From contig JABFWC010000454.1 of assembly GCA_013362385.1 (NCBI GenBank), forward strand, positions 1-5,457: a stretch of 5,457 nt of DNA, given 5' to 3'. Both the position numbers and the translations under genes were made by a program. Below, piece by piece: positions 1-5,457 of the stretch; position 1 is the first letter of the stretch, and each line of letters starts with the position of its first letter. The stretch is from Pseudarthrobacter sp. GTDB taxonomy: Bacteria > Actinomycetota > Actinomycetes > Actinomycetales > Micrococcaceae. Below the pieces are notes generated by a model. The model had not been told where the DNA came from, did not search any database, and saw nothing but the letters and a program-made list of their open reading frames with translations.

Positions 1-2
1 GG

Positions 3-1334
3 CTAGGCGGCTGCCTTGACCTTCAGCGGCTCGATCTTGCCCATGAGGAACAAGTAGTTCGCGGCGCCGATGAGCGAAACGGCGCCGATGACCGCCAGCG
101 GCGCCACGAAGGAGCCGGTCTGGTCGACGAGCACCCCGATCAGGATCGGGGTGAAGATGCCGGCCAGGTTGGAGGCAAAGTTCTGCAGGCCCCCGATGGA
201 GCCGACGTGGCGGGAGCTGGGGGCGACGTCGGCCGGCAGCGACCAGATGCCGGTGGCGGCCACGGTCAGGCTGGAGTAGGCGACCGAGAGCAGGGCCAGG
301 GCCATCCAGGCTTCCGGCACCAGGGCGGCGAACATGATGACCGAACCGCCGGCCAGGCCGCCGGCGATGGCGGTCTTGCGGACCTTGCTGACCGGAGCGC
401 CGGCGCGGACGGCACGGTCTGCCAGGTAGCCGCCCAGCCAGCCGAACAGGACGGCGCAGATGCCGGGGATGGCGCCGAAGAAGCCGAGCTTGAGGAGGTC
501 GAAGCCGCGCTCCTTCACCAGGTAGCTCGGGAAGAACGTGATGAAGAAGTAGATGGCGCTGTTCAGGCAGAAGAAACCGAACATCATGCTGAGGATGGTG
601 CGGTACTTGAACAGTGCGCGCCAAGGCAGCTTGGCCGCGCCTTCGTCATCGCTGGCGGCACCGCGGGCGCCCCCGTCCTGGATGTAGCTGACCTCCGCCT
701 CATTGGCCCCGGCGTGTTCTTCGGGGCTGCGGTAGTACTTCCACCACACGGCCGCCCAGATGATGCCGGCGACGCCGATGATGATGAAGACCGCGTGCCA
801 GGAGGTGAACGCGACGATCAGGGTGACGATCGGCAGGGCGATCACCGCGCCGACGCGTGATCCGGAGTCCCAGATGCTGGTGGCGAAGGCGCGTTCCCGG
901 ACGGGGAACCAGGTGGCCACCACCTTGGCGGCGGTGCTGGGGGCCGGGCTTTCGCCGACGCCCAGGAGGAAGCGGGCGGCGAAGAGGGTCCAAAAGCTCG
1001 ACGCCGCGGCGGTCACCATGGTGAACACGGACCACCATACGGCGGCCAGGGAGAAGGACCGGCGGGGGCCCACTTTGTCCACGTACCAGCCGGCAGCGAG
1101 CTGGAAGAAGTCGTACGCCCAGAAGAAGGCGGCAAAGATCAGGCCCTGCTGGGTAGCGCTCAGTTCGAAGTCCTTGCCCATGAACGGCAGGGCGACACTC
1201 AGGCTGGAGCGGTCGAGATAGTTGATGCTGAGGCCTAGGAAGGCAAGCCAGATGATGATCCAGCGTTTGCGGGTCATCAGTCGCGGCGCTGCGGTGGACG
1301 TGGCGGCATTGGTGTTGTTGCCAAGCGCAGTCAT
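3..1334 (-). CDS. MFS transporter, anion:cation symporter type (sugar-acid uptake)
   Basis: This is a 443-residue inner-membrane transporter with the two-times-six helix pattern of the major facilitator superfamily. The first helix carries NYLDRSSLSVALP (38-50), typical of the hexuronate/galactonate/glucarate symporters of the anion:cation symporter family. The MFS motif A between helices 2 and 3 is GWYVDKVGPRR (82-92), RFLLGVGESP is at 121-130, and a weaker motif-A copy, GGYLADR, is at 301-307. A hydrophilic central loop spans about 200-245. I chose the ATG at 1334 because AAGGAG (1340-1345) lies 5 nt before it; a longer reading from 1418 would add 28 residues of non-membrane sequence with no comparable ribosome site and would run over the operator. 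The gene is divergent from the gntR gene and shares operators with the dehydratase operon, so it probably imports that operon's substrate, a sugar acid such as L-fuconate or D-arabinonate (inference). The family is clear; the substrate is not readable from the sequence. Confidence 0.93.
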   Translation of the reverse strand: MTALGNNTNAATSTAAPRLMTRKRWIIIWLAFLGLSINYLDRSSLSVALPFMGKDFELSATQQGLIFAAFFWAYDFFQLAAGWYVDKVGPRRSFSLAAVWWSVFTMVTAAASSFWTLFAARFLLGVGESPAPSTAAKVVATWFPVRERAFATSIWDSGSRVGAVIALPIVTLIVAFTSWHAVFIIIGVAGIIWAAVWWKYYRSPEEHAGANEAEVSYIQDGGARGAASDDEGAAKLPWRALFKYRTILSMMFGFFCLNSAIYFFITFFPSYLVKERGFDLLKLGFFGAIPGICAVLFGWLGGYLADRAVRAGAPVSKVRKTAIAGGLAGGSVIMFAALVPEAWMALALLSVAYSSLTVAATGIWSLPADVAPSSRHVGSIGGLQNFASNLAGIFTPILIGVLVDQTGSFVAPLAVIGAVSLIGAANYLFLMGKIEPLKVKAAA

Positions 1335-1339
1335 GCGGT

Positions 1340-1345
1340 CTCCTT
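1340..1345 (-). promoter_or_regulatory. Ribosome binding site of the MFS transporter
   Basis: On the minus strand AAGGAG is followed by five bases (ACCGC) and then ATG at 1334. It is the strongest Shine-Dalgarno match near the 5' end of this gene and fixes the start at 1334 over the upstream in-frame start at 1418. Confidence 0.8.
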
Positions 1346-1417
1346 CGACGAAAACATGGCTCTGGGTGCCTGGGGCACCGGTGGGGAGGGGGAGCAACGC
1401 CGAAGATCGCGGCGCCA

Positions 1418-1448
1418 AATCATATAGGAATCGGGTTAATCATATAGA
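1418..1448. promoter_or_regulatory. Tandem operator (two direct copies), probable GntR/FCD regulator sites
   Basis: Two direct copies of AATCATATAG lie at 1418-1427 and 1438-1447. The first extends to AATCATATAGGAATC (1418-1432). The 8-bp cores CATATAGG (1421-1428) and CATATAGA (1441-1448) have centres exactly 20 bp apart, about two helical turns. Each core is a near-palindrome around TATA, which fits a dimeric winged-helix regulator. The same word recurs twice before the dehydratase gene with the same 20-bp spacing. The neighbouring gntR product is the obvious candidate ligand (inference). The sites overlap the transporter promoter and lie upstream of gntR, so autoregulation is possible. Confidence 0.7.
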
Positions 1449-1466
1449 TATTGTGATCTGGATCAA
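1439..1466 (-). promoter_or_regulatory. Promoter of the MFS transporter gene
   Basis: Read on the minus strand, TTGATC (1466-1461) and TATGAT (1444-1439) are separated by 16 bp, a reasonable primary-sigma -35/-10 pair. The spacing and the -10 box are identical to those of the promoter before the dehydratase. Transcription would start near 1432, leaving a leader of about 100 nt. One operator copy overlaps the -10 box and the other covers the start region, as expected for repression. Confidence 0.65.
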
Positions 1467-1515
1467 GCCCCATTCCTAAAGTGCCCACCCTGCGAACCCC
1501 GGACGTGCGGTGGCT

Positions 1516-1521
1516 TATGAT
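1516..1521 (+). promoter_or_regulatory. Possible -10 element for the gntR gene
   Basis: TATGAT, the same -10 hexamer as in the two flanking promoters, occurs 47 bases before the preferred GTG start at 1568. I see no convincing -35 box at the matching distance, so this is tentative. If it is real, the leader would be about 40 nt and the candidate starts at 1481 and 1517 would not be used. Confidence 0.3.
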
Positions 1522-1567
1522 TCCCCACAGCAAGTCCCTTCCATTTTTCGAACCCAGAGGTCCCCGC

Positions 1568-2290
1568 GTGCCCCCACGTCCTTCGTCCGATACATCCCGA
1601 GGCAAGGCGGCCTCCGCCGACGTCTATGCCTCAATGCGCGCTGCGATCCTGGAGGGCGAGATCGCCCCCGGGACGCGCATCAACATCGATGGCGTGGCCC
1701 GCAGCCTTGGCGTGTCCCAGACGCCCGTGCGCGAGGGGCTGCAGCGGCTCGAGGGAGACAACCTTGTGGTCTATAACCCGGGCCGCGGCTACAGCACCAC
1801 GCCGCTGCTGGGCCTGCCGGAGCTGCGCTCGCTGTTCGAGTTCCGCCTCCTGGTGGAGCCCTGGGCGGCGCGGGCTGCCGCAGTCGACAGGCTGGCCAAC
1901 CCCGCCGCCGCGCTGGAGAAGGAGTTGGCCGGGTTCCGGGACGCCATGAAGTCCACCGGCGACCTGCGGCAGGACCTGGTGGCGCACGATACCCGTTTCC
2001 ACGACACCATCCTTGCCGCCTCCGGCAACCCGGTGGTGCGCCACGCCTTTGCCCAGACGCACTGCCACCTACACACGTTCCGGTTGTATCCGGCGGATGT
2101 GGACGGCGCCATCACGGTCGCTGAACACACGGCCGTGCGGGAGGCCATTGAGGCCTGCGAGCCGGAGCGGGCGGAGGCTGCCATGACCACCCACATCCGC
2201 AACTCCTTCGACAGGTTCGCGCAGGCTTTCCGGGGTGAGCTGGAGCCACTGGGGGACAGCGGGCCACCCCGCAAACGCATCATCACGTAG
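1568..2290 (+). CDS. GntR-family transcriptional regulator, FCD (FadR-like) subfamily
   Basis: From the GTG at 1568 the product is 240 residues, the usual size for FCD regulators. An N-terminal winged helix-turn-helix spans about 16-78, with the recognition region IDGVARSLGVSQTPVREGLQ (40-59), highly typical of GntR proteins. The all-helical FCD ligand domain follows from about 85 to 220. Its usual metal/ligand residues are visible as Asp141 and His145 (DTRFH), His187 (EHTAV) and His209 (TTHIR). I prefer GTG 1568 because AGAGG (1556-1560) lies 7 nt upstream; in-frame starts at 1481 (GTG, no ribosome site) and 1517 (ATG) would add 29 or 17 residues before the domain. The gene sits between the divergent transporter and the catabolic operon, both of which carry the same operator, so it is most likely their local repressor, relieved by a sugar acid or 2-keto-3-deoxy acid (inference). 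Confidence 0.93.
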   Translation: MPPRPSSDTSRGKAASADVYASMRAAILEGEIAPGTRINIDGVARSLGVSQTPVREGLQRLEGDNLVVYNPGRGYSTTPLLGLPELRSLFEFRLLVEPWAARAAAVDRLANPAAALEKELAGFRDAMKSTGDLRQDLVAHDTRFHDTILAASGNPVVRHAFAQTHCHLHTFRLYPADVDGAITVAEHTAVREAIEACEPERAEAAMTTHIRNSFDRFAQAFRGELEPLGDSGPPRKRIIT

Positions 2291-2310
2291 GGCGCCAAGC
2301 GCATTGCCGG

Positions 2311-2353
2311 CCCCGGTTGCAGCAGTCCGCACTGCTGCGGCCGGGGTCTTTTT
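2311..2353 (+). terminator. Rho-independent terminator after gntR
   Basis: CCCCGGTTGCAGCAGT (2311-2326) pairs with ACTGCTGCGGCCGGGG (2331-2346) across a CCGC loop, giving a 16-bp stem with two internal G-U wobbles. It is followed at once by TCTTTTT (2347-2353). This is a textbook intrinsic terminator 21 bases after the gntR stop. It separates the regulator transcript from the inducible operon that starts about 30 bases further on. Confidence 0.92.
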
Positions 2354-2379
2354 GTCGAGGGGGCGTTGATGTCGATGGA

Positions 2380-2407
2380 TTGACGCGGGTCACAGTTCCT
2401 ATATGAT
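2380..2407 (+). promoter_or_regulatory. Promoter of the dehydratase operon
   Basis: TTGACG (2380-2385) and TATGAT (2402-2407) are separated by 16 bp. The architecture matches the transporter promoter. Aligned from TTGA onward over 34 positions, the two promoters agree at 25, including TCACA in the spacer and CTATATGATT over the -10 box. Transcription would start near 2414, giving a leader of about 50 nt, directly downstream of the gntR terminator. Confidence 0.72.
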
Positions 2408-2427
2408 TGATCCACTTCATATAGGAA
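2396..2427. promoter_or_regulatory. Inverted-repeat operator before the dehydratase operon
   Basis: TTCCTATATGA (2396-2406) and TCATATAGGAA (2417-2427) form a perfect 11-bp inverted repeat with a 10-bp spacer. The 8-bp cores at 2398-2405 and 2418-2425 are centred 20 bp apart, the same distance as in the transporter/gntR gap. The right arm continues as TCATATAGGAATC (2417-2429), identical over 13 bases to 1420-1432; the left arm, read on the other strand, gives AATCATATAGGAA, identical to 1418-1430. The left arm overlaps the -10 box and the right arm covers the first transcribed bases, so binding should repress. The regulator is inferred to be the adjacent GntR/FCD protein. Confidence 0.8.
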
Positions 2428-2462
2428 TCTTTCACGCTCAACCTTTACGAAAGAAGAACCCC

Positions 2463-3809
2463 ATGCCATCCATCACCTCCATCAAGACCCAGGACGTACG
2501 GTTTCCCACGTCCCTGGAGCTCGACGGCTCGGATGCGGTCAACGTTGACCCCGACTATTCAGCCGCCTACGTGGTGATCCGCACGGACGCGGGCGACGAA
2601 GGCCACGGTTTCGTCTTTAGCTGCGGCCGCGGCAACGACATCCTGACCGCTGCCATCGACGCCTACGCCCGCCTGCTGGTGGGACGCGACATCGATGAAC
2701 TGATCACCGACCTCGGCGCGGCCTCCCGGCTCCTGATCCACGATTCGCAGCTCCGCTGGCTCGGGCCTGAAAAGGGCGTCACCCAGATGGCCTGCGGCGC
2801 CCTGGTCAGTGCCCTGTGGGACATCCGCGCCCGCAGGGAAAACAAGCCCCTTTGGCTGCTGCTGAGCGAAATGTCACCCGAGGAACTGGTCAGCGTGGTG
2901 GACTTCACCCACATCCGTGACGCCCTCACCCCGGAGGAAGCACTGGAGATCCTCCGGGCCGGCCAGGAAGGCAAGGAGCAGCGCATCGCCGAACTCAAGG
3001 CCGGCGGCTTCCCCGCATACACGACCTCCCCCGGCTGGCTCGGCTACAGCGACGAGAAGCTCGTGCGCCTCAGCAAGGAAGCCGTCGCCGACGGCTTCTC
3101 CATGATCAAGCTCAAAGTCGGCGGGAACATCGACGACGACCGCCGGCGCATGGCCCTGGCACGCGAGGCCGTGGGCAGCCTGCCGATCGCCATCGACGCA
3201 AACCAGCGCTGGGAGGTTTCCGAGGCTGTTGAATGGGTCAACCAGCTCGCCGAGTTCAACCCCTACTGGATCGAAGAACCCACCAGCACCGATGACGTCC
3301 TGGGCCATGCCGAAATCCGCAAGGGCGTCAGCCCGGTCCGCGTGGCCACCGGCGAAGCGGTGCAGAGCCGGATCATCTTCAAACAGCTCCTGCAGGCCGG
3401 CGCCATCGACGTGCTGCAGCTTGACTCCACCCGCGTGGCCGGCGTCAACGAGAACATCGCCATCCTGCTCCTCGCCGCCAAATTCGGGGTGCCCGTCTGC
3501 CCCCACGCCGGAGGCGTGGGCCTGTGCGAACTGGTCCAGCACTTTTCCTTCTTCGACTACGCCGTGCTCGGCCGCAGCCAGGAGAACAGGATGATCGAAT
3601 TCGTGGACCACCTGCACGAGCACTTCGCCGAACCCGTCCGCATCGTCGAGGGCCGGTACGCCGCCCCCGAACTCCCCGGCACCGGGGCTGAGATGCTCAG
3701 TGACTCGCGCAGCCGCTGGGAATTCCCGGGCGGCACCGGCTGGCAGGAAGTGGGCAACCGCGCCGCAGTCACGGGTGGATCCCTCAGCACTGCCGGAGCA
3801 GGCCGATGA
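2463..3809 (+). CDS. fucD: L-fuconate dehydratase-type enolase superfamily enzyme
   Basis: The 448-residue product closely resembles L-fuconate dehydratases of the mandelate racemase group (Xanthomonas FucD, human ENOSF1), which convert L-fuconate to 2-keto-3-deoxy-L-fuconate and can act on related acids such as D-arabinonate. An N-terminal capping domain (about 1-140) contains [15 protein letters not shown] and [10 protein letters not shown]. The barrel carries the Lys-x-Lys pair K216/K218 (IKLKVGG), metal ligands D245 (DANQRW), E271 ([10 protein letters not shown]) and E298 (ATGE), and the Asp-His dyad D321/H348 ([15 protein letters not shown]), so the active site looks complete. HEHF (385-388) lies in the FucD-like VDHLHEHF segment. 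Roughly 18 C-terminal residues after the usual end are low-complexity and overlap the next gene's ribosome site. I chose ATG 2463 because the protein then begins where relatives do and a weak AAGAAG precedes it; the ATG at 2403 falls inside the operator. It is the first gene of the operon. The exact substrate is uncertain. Confidence 0.93.
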   Translation: MPSITSIKTQDVRFPTSLELDGSDAVNVDPDYSAAYVVIRTDAGDEGHGFVFSCGRGNDILTAAIDAYARLLVGRDIDELITDLGAASRLLIHDSQLRWLGPEKGVTQMACGALVSALWDIRARRENKPLWLLLSEMSPEELVSVVDFTHIRDALTPEEALEILRAGQEGKEQRIAELKAGGFPAYTTSPGWLGYSDEKLVRLSKEAVADGFSMIKLKVGGNIDDDRRRMALAREAVGSLPIAIDANQRWEVSEAVEWVNQLAEFNPYWIEEPTSTDDVLGHAEIRKGVSPVRVATGEAVQSRIIFKQLLQAGAIDVLQLDSTRVAGVNENIAILLLAAKFGVPVCPHAGGVGLCELVQHFSFFDYAVLGRSQENRMIEFVDHLHEHFAEPVRIVEGRYAAPELPGTGAEMLSDSRSRWEFPGGTGWQEVGNRAAVTGGSLSTAGAGR

Positions 3810-5311
3810 GCGCCACGCCGGAAACCGCACTGGCCGCGCCCACCACCGCGGCTGAACTCGATGCCGCCGTCGAAGCCGCCCAGGCTGCCTTCGAGCAGGG
3901 CCGCCTGGCGGACCCCGCCACCCGTGCCGGCTGGCTTGAGGCCGTGGCCGCCGGACTGGAGCACGACGCGGCCGGACTCGTGGAGACGGCCGTCCGGGAG
4001 ACCCACCTTGCCGCAGCCAGGCTGGAAGGCGAGCTGAATCGCACCGTCTTCCAGCTGCGGCTCCTTGCGGACGAGATCCGGCTGGGCGAACACTTCGACG
4101 CCACCATCGATCATGCCGACCCCGAATGGGGAATGGGGCCCCGCCCCGACCTGCGCCGGTACAACGTGCCGCTGGGTGTGGTCGGCGTCTTCGGCGCCTC
4201 CAACTTCCCCTTCGCCTTCAGCGTGATGGGCGGGGACACCGCCTCGGCGCTCGCCGCCGGCTGCGCCGTGGTGCACAAGGCACACGACGCACACCGCGAA
4301 CTCGCAGCCAGGACGGCACGCGCCGTCCTGGCCGCGCTGGAAGGTGCCGGGGCGCCGTCGGGCCTGTTCTCCCTGGTGACCGGACGGCAGGCCGGGGAGG
4401 CGCTCGTGGACCACCCCCTGGTCAAGGCGGTGGGGTTCACCGGCTCGACGGCGGGCGGCCGCGCCCTGCTGGACCGCATCGCCGCGCGCCCCGAACCCAT
4501 CCCGTTCTTCGGCGAGCTGGGCGGCATCAACGCCGTCTTCGTGACACCGAAAGCATGGGCGGCCCGGCGCGCCGACATCCTCAACGGCTACGCGGCCTCC
4601 TTCACGCTGGGCATGGGCCAGTTCTGCACCAAGCCCGGGCTGCTGTTCGTCCCCGCCGGCCAGGCCGAGGGAATCCGCAGCGCGCTGGAGGCGGCGCTGG
4701 CCGGGTTCACGCCCGCCCGGCTGCTCAGCCCCCGCCTGCACGCCGGCTACGCCGACGCCGTCGACAGCCTGCGCGGCAGTGCCGGCGTGCGCGTCCTGGT
4801 GGAGGGGGACTTCGCCGAGGAGCCCGCCCCGACCGTCCTGCGCACCACCGCCGAGGCAGTGCGCATCAACCCGGAACTGCTTCGGCAGGAAATGTTCGGC
4901 CCGGCAAGCCTGGTGGTCGAGTATGCGGACGAAGCCGAGCTGCCGGCGCTGGCCGGGCTGCTGGAAGGGCAGCTCACCACCACGCTGCAGGCGGAAGCGG
5001 ACGACGACGTCACCGCCCTGGCTGCGCGGCTGGCGGACATCAGCGGCAGGGTCCTGTGGAACGGCTGGCCCACGGGCGTCACCGTCAGCTACGCCCAGCA
5101 CCACGGCGGCCCCTACCCTGCCACGACGTCGGCCACCACCTCGGTGGGAACGGCCGCCATCCGCCGGTTCCTCCGGCCCGTGGCCTTCCAGCAGTTCCCG
5201 GCGGAACAGCTGCCCGAACCCCTGCGGGACAGCAACCCCTGGCGCGTCCCGCAGCGGGTGGACGGCGTCTGGCGGCACCCCGACGGCGCAGCGAGGGAGG
5301 AGCAGCAGTGA
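3806..5311 (+). CDS. Aldehyde dehydrogenase, 2-oxoglutarate semialdehyde (2,5-dioxovalerate) dehydrogenase-like
   Basis: This 501-residue soluble NAD(P)-dependent aldehyde dehydrogenase oxidises an aldehyde to a carboxylate. Catalytic landmarks are Asn133 (ASNFPF), Lys158 in the cofactor site, the FTGSTAGG loop (211-218), general base Glu237 (GELGG), nucleophile Cys274 (QFCTKPG) and Glu362/Phe364 (EMFGP). [13 protein letters not shown] and GQFCTKPGL are characteristic of the 2,5-dioxovalerate dehydrogenase branch (KGSADH-III-like, usually about 525 residues); this copy is a little short at the N terminus, where residues 1-20 are Ala/Thr-rich. Its ATG overlaps the dehydratase stop by 4 bp (ATGA), with GGAG at 3795-3798 seven bases upstream, so translation is probably coupled. 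With a dehydratase before it and an FAH-family gene after it, the expected substrate is 2-oxoglutarate semialdehyde made from a pentonate. Lactaldehyde or glycolaldehyde oxidation is the alternative. The family is certain; the substrate is inferred. Confidence 0.9.
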   Translation: MSATPETALAAPTTAAELDAAVEAAQAAFEQGRLADPATRAGWLEAVAAGLEHDAAGLVETAVRETHLAAARLEGELNRTVFQLRLLADEIRLGEHFDATIDHADPEWGMGPRPDLRRYNVPLGVVGVFGASNFPFAFSVMGGDTASALAAGCAVVHKAHDAHRELAARTARAVLAALEGAGAPSGLFSLVTGRQAGEALVDHPLVKAVGFTGSTAGGRALLDRIAARPEPIPFFGELGGINAVFVTPKAWAARRADILNGYAASFTLGMGQFCTKPGLLFVPAGQAEGIRSALEAALAGFTPARLLSPRLHAGYADAVDSLRGSAGVRVLVEGDFAEEPAPTVLRTTAEAVRINPELLRQEMFGPASLVVEYADEAELPALAGLLEGQLTTTLQAEADDDVTALAARLADISGRVLWNGWPTGVTVSYAQHHGGPYPATTSATTSVGTAAIRRFLRPVAFQQFPAEQLPEPLRDSNPWRVPQRVDGVWRHPDGAAREEQQ

Positions 5312-5457
5312 GCCTGCCAGTACATTCGGTCCTGCCCGAGGACGCCGGGCAGGCGCTGCTCATCGGCCGCGTCTGGGACCCCGAAACCGGCGGCCCCCGT
5401 GTCGTTGCCGTCAGCGGCGGCACCGTCTTCGACCTGCACCGCCTCGCCGGGACGGTC
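5308..5457 (+). CDS. Fumarylacetoacetate hydrolase family protein, 5' part only
   Basis: The first 50 codons of a gene run off the window. The start is GTG 5308, which overlaps the aldehyde dehydrogenase stop by 4 bp (GTGA) and has AGGAG (5298-5302) five bases upstream. The visible N terminus, including LPEDAGQALLIGRVWDP (9-25) and PRVVAVSGGTVFDL (30-43), resembles the N-terminal segment of FAH-family proteins found beside sugar-acid dehydratases and 2-oxoglutarate semialdehyde dehydrogenases. Such proteins act on 2-keto-3-deoxy sugar acids, either dehydrating 2-keto-3-deoxypentonates to 2-oxoglutarate semialdehyde or hydrolysing 2,4-diketo-3-deoxy acids. The catalytic, metal-binding C-terminal domain lies outside the window, so the family call rests on a short stretch and context, and the reaction is inferred. 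Confidence 0.72.
   Translation, partial: MSLPVHSVLPEDAGQALLIGRVWDPETGGPRVVAVSGGTVFDLHRLAGTV

Noticed and set aside
207..860. 217-residue plus-strand open frame antisense to the transporter
   Set aside because: It is an Asp/Gly/Ala/Glu-rich shadow of membrane-protein codons on the other strand, with no supporting motif.
1365..1379. GGTGCC-TGG-GGCACC hairpin as a terminator
   Set aside because: There is no T tract on either strand and it lies inside the transporter leader.
1335..1418. Longer N terminus for the MFS transporter starting at 1418
   Set aside because: It would overlap the operator at 1418-1432 and the likely transcription start, and adds non-conserved residues; AAGGAG supports the start at 1334.
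2403..2462. Upstream ATG at 2403 as the dehydratase start
   Set aside because: It falls within the -10 box and operator, upstream of the expected transcription start, and relatives begin at the 2463 position.
2874..3830. 318-residue minus-strand open frame opposite the dehydratase
   Set aside because: It overlaps a dehydratase with intact active-site motifs; its own sequence shows no recognisable domain and no ribosome site worth noting.
3557..5278. 573-residue open frame on the minus strand opposite the aldehyde dehydrogenase and the dehydratase end
   Set aside because: It is a shadow of GC-rich coding DNA: composition is Gly/Arg/Ala/His-rich without domain patterns, while the plus strand encodes a complete aldehyde dehydrogenase with all its catalytic motifs.
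1..5457. A novel defence, mobile or CRISPR-like system
   Set aside because: I found no repeat array, transposase, integrase, nuclease, RNA gene or composition shift; all the coding space is explained by a sugar-acid catabolic locus.

Overview
The window looks like chromosomal DNA from a high-GC actinobacterium, most likely an Arthrobacter-type Micrococcaceae. This rests on the strongly GC-biased third codon positions, GTG starts, 4-bp ATGA/GTGA gene overlaps and the character of the proteins; I could not run a database search. It reads as an ordinary but well-organised sugar-acid catabolic locus. I see no mobile element, CRISPR array, RNA gene or phage gene.

Layout. On the minus strand, 3-1334 encodes an MFS transporter of the anion:cation symporter (hexonate/glucarate-like) type. 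Divergent from it, a GntR-family regulator with an FCD ligand domain lies on the plus strand (best start GTG 1568, stop 2290) and ends in a strong intrinsic terminator (2311-2353). A separate plus-strand operon follows: an L-fuconate dehydratase-type enolase-superfamily enzyme (2463-3809), an aldehyde dehydrogenase resembling 2-oxoglutarate semialdehyde (2,5-dioxovalerate) dehydrogenases (3806-5311), and the first 50 codons of a fumarylacetoacetate-hydrolase-family protein (5308 to the window end). Both operon junctions are 4-bp overlaps, implying translational coupling.

How the genes fit together (inference). The transporter imports a sugar acid. The dehydratase removes water to give a 2-keto-3-deoxy acid. 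The FAH-family enzyme and the aldehyde dehydrogenase then finish the route, most simply to 2-oxoglutarate if the substrate is a five-carbon acid such as D-arabinonate. If the substrate is six-carbon L-fuconate, the aldehyde dehydrogenase needs another role; this ambiguity is the main biochemical question here.

The most informative non-coding signal is a repeated operator, consensus AATCATATAGGAATC. It occurs twice in the transporter/regulator gap and twice before the dehydratase, with 20 bp between site centres in both places. In each case one site overlaps a TATGAT -10 box and the other covers the presumed start of transcription. The two promoters also share a TTGA-N6-TCACA block upstream. 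Together this supports a single GntR/FCD regulon controlling uptake and catabolism.
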